DNA of 26,535 nt. It comes from RGIG8306 sp964426655. GTDB taxonomy: Bacteria > Bacillota > Clostridia > Lachnospirales > Lachnospiraceae. The notes below the pieces were generated by a model, which searched no databases, had not been told where the DNA came from, and saw nothing but the letters and a program-made list of their open reading frames with translations. Shown here in pieces: positions 1-8,391 of this stretch (positions are counted from its first letter, which is position 1; each line of letters opens with the position of its first letter). The stretch lies in assembly GCA_964426655.1 (NCBI GenBank), contig CAYRQT010000028.1:1-26535 (forward strand), in the 5' to 3' direction. A program made the translations under genes and the position numbers.

Positions 1-93
1 AATTAGTCCAGCATCGGAGGATAAATCGCCTCCATTGAAATTTATTTTAATCTGCTTATTGCTTTCTAAGCGAAGTTCCTCTACACTATGCAT
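1..93 (-). CDS. IS1380-family transposase, N-terminal 31 residues only
   Basis: The ATG at 93 opens a frame that leaves the window still open. The visible protein contains KINFNGGDLSSDAGL, the pattern that opens IS1380-family DDE transposases (a KI-F stretch, then L-S/T-S-D/N-A-G-L). An AAAGGA ribosome site lies about 10 bases upstream. The DDE catalytic residues are outside the window. Whether the gene is complete cannot be judged. Confidence 0.75.
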   Translation of the reverse strand, partial: MHSVEELRLESNKQIKINFNGGDLSSDAGLI

Positions 94-133
94 AAGGGCT
101 TTTCCTTTCGTATTTTGTTAGTGTCGTAACTTC

Positions 134-162
134 ATTATACAAAAGAAGGAGCTCTTTTTCTA
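134..162 (-). promoter_or_regulatory. Transposase promoter
   Basis: On the minus strand a perfect -10 TATAAT (134-139) is preceded, with a 17-base spacer, by a weak -35 TAGAAA (157-162). It lies about 40 bases before the transposase ATG, inside the element. Confidence 0.5.
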
Positions 163-172
163 TGCAGTTTTA

Positions 173-191
173 TTTCACTTTTTAAGTGAAA
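173..191. other. Hairpin in the IS leader
   Basis: TTTCACTT, TTT, AAGTGAAA forms a perfect 8-base-pair stem between the IS end and the transposase promoter. Such a hairpin could block read-through transcription into the transposase gene; this role is inference. Confidence 0.5.
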
Positions 192-264
192 GTAGAAATC
201 GGAACAAAACCAGTAATAATGCTGTGCTTCGCACTGTTAAAAACAACTAGATGAATAATCTAGG

Positions 265-725
265 ACAACTGTAATTTTATTGATTTAACCGAGGAAGCCT
301 ATACCAACGTTATCAACACCAACCTGATGAGCTTCTTACATATGTGTCATCTGTCCCTTCCCTACATGGTAGACCTGGAAGAAGGGGCAAGCATCGTGAA
401 CACTTCCTCCATCGGCGGGCTGATGGGCGTGGCCAACCAGGGAGATTACTGTGCAGCAAAATCCGGCGTCATCGGCCTGACCCGTGCACTGGCCCTGGAA
501 TTTGCTTCCCGTAAGGTCCGGGTCAATGCCATTGCACCTGGCATGATCATGACCGACATGCTCCGGGGCGTAAATCAGGATGAGCTTAACGCTCTGGCCG
601 GCACCATTCCCCTGGGCTACATTGGCGATGTGTCCGATATTTCCGGATGTATGGAATATATCATTAAGGCTACCTATCTGACCGGACAGGTCATTTCTCC
701 TAACGGCGGCATCATCATGCCATAA
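265..725 (+). pseudogene. SDR-family oxidoreductase (FabG-like), 5' end lost to IS insertion
   Basis: This is the C-terminal two thirds of a short-chain dehydrogenase. The frame is open from the IS boundary. It shows the region around N-T-N before the catalytic helix, then VNTSSIGG with the catalytic serine, then YCAAK with the catalytic tyrosine and lysine (Y-x3-K), then VRVNAIAPGMIMTDM, and a C-terminus ending in GQVISPNGGIIMP. The N-terminal Rossmann motif (T-G-x3-G-x-G) is missing because the insertion sequence ends at 264. The first ATG (327) has no ribosome site and would still lack the cofactor-binding half, so I take the gene as dead. FabG-type 3-oxoacyl-ACP reductase or a sugar dehydrogenase are equally possible for the intact ancestor. 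Confidence 0.85.
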
Positions 726-785
726 GGCTTTGTGAAAACAGATAACCAGACCAAAAAGAAAAATAGCGACATGCATTAAAACCAG

Positions 786-830
786 AAAATCCCCTATAGC
801 CCATATCATATAATGGCTATAGGGGATTTT
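786..830. terminator. Bidirectional terminator after the SDR gene
   Basis: A 16-base perfect stem, AAAATCCCCTATAGCC (786-801) with its complement at 815-830, around a 13-base loop. T-rich ends lie on both sides. It separates the plus-strand SDR remnant from the minus-strand ABC ATPase remnant, which converge on it. Confidence 0.8.
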
Positions 831-867
831 GGGTTAACAAACTGTCAAAGCTGGGATCCTTTTTACT

Positions 868-1245
868 TTATGTCAAAAGCCCCCGCACCTTCTCCAGGTT
901 TTCCAAAGAAATGGGGATGTCCGCTTTCACACTTCCCTCTGCCAGCTGAAGCACCCAGGTACAGCTCTGACAGAGTAGCTCATAGTCATGGGTCACCACA
1001 AATACAATGTGCCCCTTCTTTGCCAGTGCCTCCATTAAAGCCGCCACCTGCACCATGCCTTCATAATCCAGACCGCTGGTGAGCTCATCAAATACCAGGA
1101 TCTCTTTATCACACATCACACTGACCGCCACTGCCAGACGCTGCTTTTCTCCACCGGAGAGCGTAAAAATACTTCTCCCTCCTAACGCTTCCATTTGCAG
1201 CTCAATGGCCGTTTCTTCTACTCTGTGGGCCATTTCTTCTGGGCG
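868..1245 (-). pseudogene. ABC transporter ATPase, C-terminal fragment
   Basis: About 125 residues remain. In order they show the ABC signature LSGGEKQRLAVA, Walker B with catalytic-type ILVFDELTSGLD, and the H-loop VVTHD. The Walker A half is absent. Upstream of the first ATG (1233) the frame still reads PEE, which fits the family, and then hits a TGA at 1249-1251. The match therefore stops at about 1240-1245, where AraC-type sequence on the other strand begins. The signature region resembles ECF-type or dual-ATPase importers, but the substrate cannot be told. The fragment cannot hydrolyse ATP alone. Confidence 0.8.
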
Positions 1246-1636
1246 GCATCAAAGGCTGAATGCACAAAAAGGTCTTTCTCTCTCCAAAACGGACCAGGAA
1301 ATGCTGCAAAGTCTGGCCGCCTATATTGGGGCCCATTATGCCGATTCCCTTACAGTAGAGCATCTGGCCAGGATATCCTGCATGGGAACCACCAAACTTA
1401 AGCGCTGTTTCAAAGCCTATTTTGGATGCACCCCTGCAGATTATATTCAGCAGGTACGCGTTGATCAGGCCGAGCATCTGCTCTCCTATACGGATCTTCC
1501 CATTGGAGAAGTGGCTAAAGCAGTGGGCTATACAGCTGCAGGGCATTTTGCCGATTTGTTTCGAATATCCAAGGGAATATTGCCCCTGGAATATCGCAAG
1601 GCCCACCTTCAACATCAGACCAGCCTGCCTCAATAA
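1244..1636 (+). pseudogene. AraC-family transcriptional regulator, C-terminal fragment
   Basis: About 130 residues survive, containing the two helix-turn-helix units of an AraC DNA-binding domain. The first lies around LTVEHLARISCMGTTKLKR and FKAYFGCTPADYI; the second around PIGEVAKAVGYTAAGHFADL and ends in PLEYRK. The open frame continues upstream to 1079, but that part only mirrors the ABC ATPase on the other strand, so native AraC sequence starts near 1244. The effector or dimerisation domain is gone and no promoter is visible. The two truncated genes meet back to back, which suggests a divergent regulator-transporter pair that lost its centre in one deletion. Confidence 0.8.
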
Positions 1637-1650
1637 AAAAGAGCAAAAAA

Positions 1651-1689
1651 GCTGTCCCGCCCCCATCCATAGGATGGGATTGGGACAGC
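1651..1689 (-). terminator. Terminator of the PAP2 gene
   Basis: GCTGTCCC (1651-1658) pairs with 1682-1689 and CCCATCC (1662-1668) with 1672-1678, around an ATA loop. On the minus strand the stem runs into TTTTTT, so it ends the PAP2 transcript. It may also stop plus-strand transcription from the AraC remnant. Confidence 0.8.
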
Positions 1690-1700
1690 CGCTGGTTTTG

Positions 1701-2525
1701 TCATGCCTCTTTTTGTACTTCTGCTTTTGCATTCTGCCTTTTTGTCATATACCCATCAGCAAGCAGGAAGATCACATAGGTGATACCTGCGCCAATGGTA
1801 ACATCTGTAACATAATGTGCCCCCGCCATTACTCTGGAAAGCATGACACAAATGATCCATCCATAAATCAGGGCCCTGCCCCAAATCTTCTGTTTTCCTT
1901 TGGCTGCCGTCACCAGCAGGGGCAGATTCAACAGACAGAGAAGGACGGCTGCATCTCCGGAGTGCCCGGATGGAAAAGATTTATAGGTATCATCCAACAC
2001 CTTCCCCAGCGGCGCATACCAGGGTTTAAACAGGGAAAAATCATCCAGAATGCTGTAAAAACGCTGGCGCCCCCAGAGCAGCTTCACAATCTGAATCAGA
2101 TAAAACTCCACAAATGCCGTGATCAGGCTGACCACTGCAAAATAGCGCAGCTGCTTTCTGTTCTGCTCTCTGACCAGATATCCCAAAAGCATGGCCACAC
2201 AGGTAAACACAAGGGTATAGAGCAGTTTTGCCTCCGGCATGATGGTCAGGGAAGAAATAAACCCACAATAGACCACAAAGAGCAGATAGAGAATACCGCC
2301 TGTCAGGTTTTTCCTGCGATTGTCTTTTGTTCTGGTAAACCAAAGCACTGCAAAGGAAAATCCTGCAATGCCGTAACAGGGCAGCATGCCCACCCGGGCA
2401 AAAAAGCTGGTGAACCAGGTGTCCGGCTGATATAGCCATTTCGAAATGGTTAAATCGGCAACACTTCCTGCCACTAACAACACCATCAATATGGCACCTA
2501 TTATACGTTTCTCTGTCTTACTCAT
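1701..2525 (-). CDS. PAP2-family membrane phosphatase
   Basis: A 274-residue integral membrane protein with the three PAP2 acid phosphatase motifs: KLLWGRQRF (K148, R155; the usual final proline is F), SFPSGHS (residues 184-190) and SRVMAGAHYVTD (R231, H237, D241). About six hydrophobic segments surround them, and the active site would face outward. The family removes phosphate from lipid pyrophosphates or phosphatidic acid, for example undecaprenyl pyrophosphate recycling; the substrate here is not known. I chose the ATG at 2525 because AGAGAGG lies 7 bases before it. An earlier ATG at 2591 would leave a leader of only about ten bases after the predicted promoter. The gene is monocistronic, with its own terminator. 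Confidence 0.85.
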   Translation of the reverse strand: MSKTEKRIIGAILMVLLVAGSVADLTISKWLYQPDTWFTSFFARVGMLPCYGIAGFSFAVLWFTRTKDNRRKNLTGGILYLLFVVYCGFISSLTIMPEAKLLYTLVFTCVAMLLGYLVREQNRKQLRYFAVVSLITAFVEFYLIQIVKLLWGRQRFYSILDDFSLFKPWYAPLGKVLDDTYKSFPSGHSGDAAVLLCLLNLPLLVTAAKGKQKIWGRALIYGWIICVMLSRVMAGAHYVTDVTIGAGITYVIFLLADGYMTKRQNAKAEVQKEA

Positions 2526-2608
2526 TTTCTGTCCTCTCTTCAGTCGCTTTATCATACGTCTTTTTCGAAAAGAGTCTAAGCAAACGCCCATGCTCTCCCC
2601 ATTCTCTA

Positions 2609-2637
2609 TTTATAGGGGAGTGTCCATGAATTGTCAA
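2609..2637 (-). promoter_or_regulatory. Sigma-A promoter of the PAP2 gene
   Basis: TTGACA (2632-2637), a 17-base spacer and TATAAA (2609-2614) on the minus strand. It sits directly after the stop of the upstream surface-protein gene. It sets a leader of about 75 bases to the ATG at 2525. Confidence 0.8.
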
Positions 2638-2654
2638 TCTATTCCGTGATTTCC

Positions 2655-5150
2655 CTAGTGACTCTTTCTTCTGCCTTTCATGGAAAGAAGGCACAGCCCT
2701 GTCCCACAGAGCATCCCGGCAAACAAAAGGGCCATGGGTGCCCCGCTCCCGGTGGAAGGGGCCTCATCGGACGGCGTTCCTGTTGTTCCCTCTTCTGTGT
2801 CGCTTTCTACTGATGTGGTTTCTGCTTCCGTGCTTTCTTCCGGCGTGGTTTCTGCTTCCGTGCTTTCCTCCGGGGGGGTGGTATTCGGCACAAAAGCCCA
2901 GCTGCCTGTAAAGAGCAGATTTTCTTCTTCCATCACAGCACTGGTTCTATCCCATCCTGTAAAGGTCCAGGTGCCATCTGCCACTGCCACCTCTGTTTCC
3001 TCAGGAGAGAGGGCATCCACTTTGGTGCCTGTGGTGTAGGTCCGGGTATCTGTGGGCAACAGCTTTAACACTTCCTCCGGCAAGGCATAACCGTCTGTCT
3101 CACTGATAAACCGAAAATCAACCCCATACTCTGCCGGAAGGGTGAAAGTCATGGCTGCAAAGGGCTTCTCAATTTCTCCCTGATTCAGGAAATCCACAGC
3201 CTTTGCATAAATGGTTACTGTACCGCTTCCCTGCCTTGTTACCTCTCCGGTGTTTGCATCCACCGTGGCAACGGTAGGGTCAGAGGAGCTGTACATAATG
3301 CGTGTGTCCCTTCTGGCATCGGTGGTGGTCTGGGTCAGCGTTCCGGCGGGGGCACAATAAAAGCTGTCAATGGTGGCTTTCACGCGGAAAGTGGATAATC
3401 CCTCCACTTCTCCCGGCACTGTGCACATGGAAAGGCTTTCAGCCAGCTGGGTAAACACGCAATTGGAAAAAGTGGTACTGCAAAGGCCTGTGCCGGTAAT
3501 GGGCGCATCTGCAGTTTTACTGTAATCACAGTAAGCCAGACACGTTTCCGTTGCATAAAGCGACTCGCAGGGATCCTGGGGGGTGACACTGGCGTCCAGC
3601 CCCAGTACGGCCTGGTGATAGGTCCATCCGGCCAGGGTGTGGAAGTCAAAATTGAACAGGGTGGTCCATGGGCCAGAAGCGCCCAGTGAGAATACGGCTT
3701 CCTCACTGACATACACCGGGGCCTTTTCGTCCTTTGTTTTTTCAAGATCCGCCAAGGCCACAATATTCACCGGCGTATTTTCTCCAAAATCCGGTAATAT
3801 AAAGCCATCTACTGTCTCCCCGGCAATCAGCTTAATGTTCACTGGCGGAATATTTCTATCGCTGCCGGTATACAGGCTGGAAAGGGTAGCTTCTACCTTC
3901 TGAATATAAGTCAGCTGGTCATTGACCGATGTGGCATTATCCTCTCTCACCACCCAGTAATTGTCTGCTCTGTCCAGAATGGCAAAGGTATTATAGCTGT
4001 TTACCTGGTATTCGGGCAGGAAATCACAAAGCATCATGGCCACACTGTTCGTCGAACCGTTACTTGTCCGATACATCACATACCGGTAGCCCTTTTCCCC
4101 TTCTGTGTATGGCATGGAAACGGTGGCATAGCGGTAATCCTGAATGTAGATCATGCCATCGGAAAGGGTGGTGGTGCCGGAAAAACAAACGGCATTTTTG
4201 GTCACATCTGTTTGCTGTGCAGTGCTGGAGTGTTCAATTTTCACCGAATAGGAGATGGCAGAAGCCTGGGCATTGTCCACTGTCAGATTCTTAAAATAAC
4301 ACATATCGCTCTGGTTTGTGGACAGGGTACCATAGCCTGCCATGGTCTTATTATTTCGGATGATCACATTCTCAAAATTTTTCTGTCCGGAACCCTGCTC
4401 GGCACAGGCATACAGAACATTGATGGCCACATTTTTCTTAGGAAAAAAAACCTTTCCCTCAGTGGATGCGCCAACATTTTCAATGATCACATCCCGCATA
4501 AGAAAGTTTTTCGCCCCGCTGCCTACCACAAAAAAGTATTCTCCACGGGAACTACCTGCATTCCCCTCCTTATTGTAGGCCATATCATAACCAGAACCGG
4601 AAAAAACCAGGTTTTCCAGATGAATGTTTTCGGCACTCAGAATTTTTCTTTCCAGCTTCTCGGGATGATTCTGGCTAATGGGAATTCTGGAGATGGTGGC
4701 AGAGGGGGTACCGTCAGAAAGGGTTTCCAGACCCACCAGTGTCAGATTTCTGAAATTAAATGCAGTATAGGAAAGGTTATCCGTGTAATTTCCCGGCGCA
4801 AAAAAAATGGTGGTATCCGCTGCAAAAATGCTCTTTCCATTTATTTTTAGATCATCCAGGGTGGGGGCCCCAATGGCAATGCAGGTATACTCTGCTCCCT
4901 GGTATTCCACCTGATACCCTGAAAATATTTTCAGGGTATCTGCCTCATACACATAGTACATGTTGGTGTTGTTTAAATCGTTCAGGTCAACCGAAGGTTC
5001 CACATACAGATCTGCATTGGTGATCTGATAGGTGGTGTCTGTCACATCCCCTCTTTCTCCATCCGGCGTTGTCTCTGCAGCATATCCAGAGGCAACGAGA
5101 AAAAGGCAGAATAGGCAGGCAATAATGCATAGAGCTTTCATTTTCTTCAT
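2655..5150 (-). CDS. Secreted beta-helix surface protein with Big_2-like and SHIRT-like domains and a sortase-type tail
   Basis: An 831-residue exported protein. Residues 1-24 are a signal peptide. Residues about 110-320 show repeated short strands (IHLENLVFSG, FLMRDVIIENVG, FENVIIRNN, YFKNLTVDN), the look of a right-handed parallel beta-helix. Residues 590-652 resemble a bacterial Ig-like Big_2 domain (SSSDPTVATVDANTGEV). Residues about 673-755 resemble a SHIRT-type repeat ending FTGW...FTGSW. A Thr/Glu stalk (757-790) contains a duplicated ten-residue unit. The end reads APSTG (797-801), a hydrophobic stretch and GRRKSH, so it is probably sortase-anchored through a noncanonical motif or simply membrane-held. 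GGAGAG lies 6 bases before the ATG. An adhesin or polysaccharide-binding or -cleaving role is possible; no catalytic residues were recognised. Confidence 0.8.
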   Translation of the reverse strand: MKKMKALCIIACLFCLFLVASGYAAETTPDGERGDVTDTTYQITNADLYVEPSVDLNDLNNTNMYYVYEADTLKIFSGYQVEYQGAEYTCIAIGAPTLDDLKINGKSIFAADTTIFFAPGNYTDNLSYTAFNFRNLTLVGLETLSDGTPSATISRIPISQNHPEKLERKILSAENIHLENLVFSGSGYDMAYNKEGNAGSSRGEYFFVVGSGAKNFLMRDVIIENVGASTEGKVFFPKKNVAINVLYACAEQGSGQKNFENVIIRNNKTMAGYGTLSTNQSDMCYFKNLTVDNAQASAISYSVKIEHSSTAQQTDVTKNAVCFSGTTTLSDGMIYIQDYRYATVSMPYTEGEKGYRYVMYRTSNGSTNSVAMMLCDFLPEYQVNSYNTFAILDRADNYWVVREDNATSVNDQLTYIQKVEATLSSLYTGSDRNIPPVNIKLIAGETVDGFILPDFGENTPVNIVALADLEKTKDEKAPVYVSEEAVFSLGASGPWTTLFNFDFHTLAGWTYHQAVLGLDASVTPQDPCESLYATETCLAYCDYSKTADAPITGTGLCSTTFSNCVFTQLAESLSMCTVPGEVEGLSTFRVKATIDSFYCAPAGTLTQTTTDARRDTRIMYSSSDPTVATVDANTGEVTRQGSGTVTIYAKAVDFLNQGEIEKPFAAMTFTLPAEYGVDFRFISETDGYALPEEVLKLLPTDTRTYTTGTKVDALSPEETEVAVADGTWTFTGWDRTSAVMEEENLLFTGSWAFVPNTTPPEESTEAETTPEESTEAETTSVESDTEEGTTGTPSDEAPSTGSGAPMALLFAGMLCGTGLCLLSMKGRRKSH
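2815..2874. repeat. Two tandem 30-base units encoding the wall-protein stalk
   Basis: Copies at 2815-2844 and 2845-2874 differ at about two positions. They encode a ten-residue Pro/Glu/Ser/Thr unit present twice in the stalk. Copy number could change by slippage. Confidence 0.8.
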
Positions 5151-5186
5151 CTTCGTCTCTCCTTTTTATAACTTTTTTATAACTCA

Positions 5187-5215
5187 ATCATATAGGAGAA
5201 TGTCGAAAAGGTCAA
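5187..5215 (-). promoter_or_regulatory. Sigma-A promoter of the surface-protein gene
   Basis: TTGACC (5210-5215), a 17-base spacer and TATGAT (5187-5192) on the minus strand, about 37 bases before the ATG at 5150. Confidence 0.8.
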
Positions 5216-5375
5216 GGACGACTGATCAGTTCCAATGTATGCCCCCCCATTTATGACATTTCGCACCGCAGAGCCTGCATTTCACACTTTATTTTCTGCA
5301 CACCACCCGTTGTAATGTACACTCTCTTTAGGGCCTTCACGGCAGGCTGGCACGTCATATGGAGGGAGAAAAAAC

Positions 5376-5597
5376 ATGAGAAAGAAAAAGGGGTTGCTTT
5401 GGGGGCGAATGTCCGTTATTCTGATGATTTTTTTTGTTTTGCTGAGCATTTTTTCAGCGGGGGAAATGAATGTGCTTGCCGCCGGAGGAGAACCCGCTCA
5501 CACTTCCCAGTCTTTTGTGGATTTTCTCTTTGTTTCCACAGGGCTGGCCACTTCCATTGGTATTCGTTACAGGGAAAAGAAACAAAAACATAAATAA
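5376..5597 (+). CDS. Small membrane or exported protein, unrecognised
   Basis: A 73-residue frame with a strong ribosome site (GGAGGGAG, 7 bases before the ATG). The N-terminus MRKKKGLLWGR is followed by a hydrophobic stretch (about 12-27) and LAAGG, which looks like a signal peptide or membrane anchor. A second, weaker hydrophobic part (FVDFLFVSTGLATSIGI) comes before a very basic tail, REKKQKHK. I do not recognise the family. It stands alone between divergent and convergent genes and is followed by a long hairpin. No clear promoter was found upstream. It might be a small structural membrane peptide, or the two ends of a larger surface protein after an internal deletion. Confidence 0.5.
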   Translation: MRKKKGLLWGRMSVILMIFFVLLSIFSAGEMNVLAAGGEPAHTSQSFVDFLFVSTGLATSIGIRYREKKQKHK

Positions 5598-5633
5598 TGC
5601 TGTATATTCATATTACATAACAGCCCTCTTGGG

Positions 5634-5685
5634 AATGAAATGTCCCCCTTTACTGGTTTTATCCGGTAAAGGGGGACATTTCATT
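5634..5685. terminator. Long hairpin, probable bidirectional terminator
   Basis: A 23-base-pair stem (5634-5656 with 5663-5685, one G-T wobble) around a TTTTAT loop, with a CCCCC/GGGGG core. It lies between the plus-strand small protein and the convergent minus-strand UDP-sugar dehydrogenase gene. The stem is longer than termination needs, so it may instead be a copy of a dispersed palindromic element. Confidence 0.7.
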
Positions 5686-5709
5686 TAGGTCCCTCAGAGG
5701 CGGCTGTTT

Positions 5710-7019
5710 TTACAGCATTTCTATTTTTTCTTTATTTTTCACTGCCTTTGTGGCATTTCTGGTGTCAAAAATAAATCTGGCATGCTGCTGCACATAGGCA
5801 TAATCCAGCCGGGTGTGGGCTGTGGTAATGACCACCAGGTCATACTCTTCTAGCTCCCTGGCCGTTAATTCATCAAGGCTTCTAAAGATTTCTCCTCCTT
5901 TTTCACACACCGGAATATATGGATCATAGTATTGTACCTGTGCCATTTCCTTCTTTAGTCTTTCCAAAATCTTCAGAGCCGGGCTTTCCCTGTAATCGGA
6001 AATATCCGGCTTAAAGGCCACTCCCAGCAGTAAAATGATGGATTTGCAAAGGGCTTTTCCCGGCTGTTCAGAATCCGGAATATTCTGTGCAGGGAATATT
6101 CCGGCATGGCCTCATTGATTTTCATGGAGGTCTCGATCATGGACATGTGCAGCCTGTATTCTCTGGCTTTCCAGGCCAGATACCCCGGATCCAGAGGGAT
6201 ACAGTGCCCTCCCAGGCCTGTTCCAGGGTAAAATGCCTGAAATCCATAGGGTTTTGTTTTGGCCGCTTCAATCACTTCCCATATGCTGACCTGTATTTTG
6301 TCACAAAAAATGGCAATTTCGTTGATAAGGCCTATGTTAATATTTCTGTAGGTGTTTTCCAAAAGTTTTGCCATTTCTGCCACCTCCGGGGAGGACACCT
6401 GATGAACAGGACAGCCCCAGATGGCTTTGTATACGCTGGCCATTTTCTCCGTGGTCTCCCCTGTCATTCCCCCTACAATTTTAGGAGTATTGCCGGCGTG
6501 GTAGGTGGAATTGCCCACGTCCACCCTTTCCGGTGAAAAGCCCAGGTAAAAGTCCTGTCCGCATACCCGGCCTTTTTCCTCCAGAATGGGCATAAGCAAT
6601 TCTCTTGTGGTGCCCGGATATGTGGTGGATTCCAGAATGACCAGGGTCTGCCCCTTCATATGGGTAGCAATGGCTTTCGCTGCGCTTTCAATACAGCCTG
6701 TATCTGGCTGCCCGTTCCGGTCCAGGGGTGTGGGAACACAGATAAATAAAATGTCCATATCTGCTATTCCTGAAAAATCTGTGGAAGCCTGAAAACTTCC
6801 GGCCTCTGTTGCAAACCTTATGTCCTGTGATGTGACATCCTCCACATAGCTCTCCAACACTTTAAGTTTTTCAATTCTTTCTCCATCCGGATCAAATCCC
6901 CTTGTACAAAAACCATTTTTAGCTGCGGACAATGCCAGGGGCAGTCCCACATACCCAAGGCCAAGAACCCCCATTTTGATTTCCTTTCGCTGCATAAGTA
7001 TCTCCAGTTTTTCTCTCAT
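5710..7019 (-). pseudogene. UDP-N-acetyl-hexosamine 6-dehydrogenase (WbpA-like), one-base frameshift
   Basis: Joined over the shift this is a protein of about 436 residues, normal for nucleotide-sugar dehydrogenases. It has the NAD site GVLGLGYVGLPLA (residues 17-29), ESTTYPGTTRE (130-140), FSPERVDVGN (161-170) and the catalytic GTGLGGHCIPLDPGY with Cys273. GGHCIPLDP points to UDP-GlcNAc/GalNAc rather than UDP-glucose dehydrogenase. The frame breaks after residue about 322, where one base is missing within 6048-6058 (GGGAAAAGCCCTTTGC on the minus strand). The last third (AFKPDISDYRESPALKILERL and on) continues in another frame down to a stop at 5710. It follows the GT2 gene by 18 bases, so both share a transcript. 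Sequencing error, phase variation or decay are all possible. Confidence 0.8.
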
Positions 7020-7037
7020 ATATCCTATTGATCCTTC

Positions 7038-8290
7038 CTACCTGGTCATCCATCCCGACTTAACCCAAATGGTTAAAAAAGTATATATGCGCAGAGGAAT
7101 TAACAGCAGACCATAGGCAAAACTGTATACAAGAGATGAGAAATACATGGCATAACCAAGTTGTCTAATCTGAAGCAGATTAAACATGGATACCAGTCCA
7201 TAGTAGATGACCCAGGCAAGAACCAGTACCGGTGTTACGGATATCCTTTTGTAAAGACCAGGATCAAAAAAGTTACAAGATTCCCCAGCCACAAATAGGA
7301 TTCCAATATCTGAAAAAGCAGATACATCGGTTTCTTCCAGGCATGTTTTAGGGAAACCAGGGAGTACACCAGTGCAGAGCGAATCCATCTTATCTGCTGC
7401 CTGCAATAGGCCGTGAAGGTCTCCGGCACCAGTGTATAGCAAAGGGCTGTGTTCTGATACACTGTGGCATATCCCTTTTCTCTGGACAAATCTGTCATCA
7501 TCCTGTCATCTCCTGAAATGCACTGAATGCCCCAGAAATTGCTTTTCAGAAATTTTGGGATGACACCACTCTCCGTGAAGATTGCCTTTCTGTGCATACT
7601 TAAGGCCCCGGAAGCCACAATCACATCCTGGAACAGACTCTGGGCCGCCCGTCCCACTTCAAAGGAATTGAAATATAGCACTTCCTGCATGTGGGTCAAA
7701 AATGAAGATTTGTGATTTTTCACCATAATCCTCCCGCATACACTGCCCGTTTTTTCGTTGGAAAAAGGCTTGCACAATTCCTCTACCGCATTCTTTTTCA
7801 GTTCCCCATCCGAGTCCATCATCAACAGCAGCTCTCCCCTGGCATGGGAAATGGCCCAGGCCAGTGCTTCTCTCTTTCCTCTGTTTTTTTCAAAACGATG
7901 GATTGTCACTTGAAAAGAAGTATGCCCATATTCCCCCATATACTTCCAACAGTCCAGGGAGGTGCTTCCATCATCCACAAAAATCAACTCATCCACTGGA
8001 TGTGTCTGCTTTTCCAGGGAAGCAATGGCTTTCTTCAAATTGTCAGGATTTTCATTATAACAGGGCAAAATAGCAGTGATTGTCATCTCATTGGGCGCCA
8101 CTCCCACTGCCGGTTTATAGAAAATAGATAGAAATACTTTGAAAGCCAAGTAGAGAAAATTGACAGACAAAAGCCAGAGAAAGACCGGTTCTTCTTTATG
8201 CAGACAAAAGCACATAATGCCAATGAGAAGCATGCAGGTAAAAGCTATGAACAGGCTTACAAACTTATTAATTTTTTTGGGATTTCGCAT
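7038..8290 (-). pseudogene. Hyaluronan-synthase-like GT2 membrane glycosyltransferase, one-base frameshift
   Basis: Two N-terminal membrane segments precede a GT2 domain with FVDDGS (D106-D107), MMDSDG (D159-D161), GDDRMMT (260-266) and QQIRW (298-302), the full set of a processive synthase. The first frame ends at 7235. The remaining membrane segments (VTPVLVLAWVIYYG to the stop at 7038) continue in the next frame. One base is missing between 7236 and 7271. A shift near 7239 would keep one smooth membrane helix; the run of six A at 7266-7271 is the other candidate. The restored length, about 418, is close to that of streptococcal HasA. It heads a two-gene unit with the UDP-sugar dehydrogenase, as synthase and precursor enzyme. 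The start has GGAGGAAGGGAAG upstream. Confidence 0.8.
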
Positions 8291-8391
8291 ATAATATATT
8301 CTTCCCTTCCTCCAATTGATGATTGATAATTTTTCTTCTTCCCCAGTCTTTTATCACTTTTTTCCTAATCTGTATATCATTAATGAAAATG

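Larger units (their letters stand above)
1..264 (-). mobile_element. IS1380-family insertion sequence, partial (one end)
   Basis: The left 264 bases are the 5' end of an insertion sequence that runs out of the window. Its outer end reads CCTAGATTATTCAT on the minus strand (251-264). That begins like the CCTAGATT terminal repeat I recall for ISEcp1, an IS1380-family element. Inside are a transposase promoter and the transposase N-terminus. To the right of base 264 the sequence becomes the interior of a dehydrogenase gene, so the element is inserted in that gene. The other end and the target duplication lie outside the window. The bases next to the end are ACAA. Confidence 0.8.

Noticed and set aside
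1422..2435. A 337-codon plus-strand open frame
   Set aside because: It lies opposite the PAP2 gene, has no recognisable domain, and PAP2 shows all family motifs; it is a shadow.
2815..2874. CRISPR-like repeat
   Set aside because: Two directly joined 30-base units in frame, without spacers; they encode the stalk of a surface protein.
4212..4850. A 212-codon plus-strand open frame
   Set aside because: It lies opposite the beta-helix surface protein, which has a signal peptide, promoter and ribosome site.
7235..7300. Programmed frameshifting in the GT2 gene at the A6/T6 run
   Set aside because: No pseudoknot or stimulatory stem was evident, and the smoothest membrane helix puts the shift near 7239 instead, so I call it a frameshifted gene.
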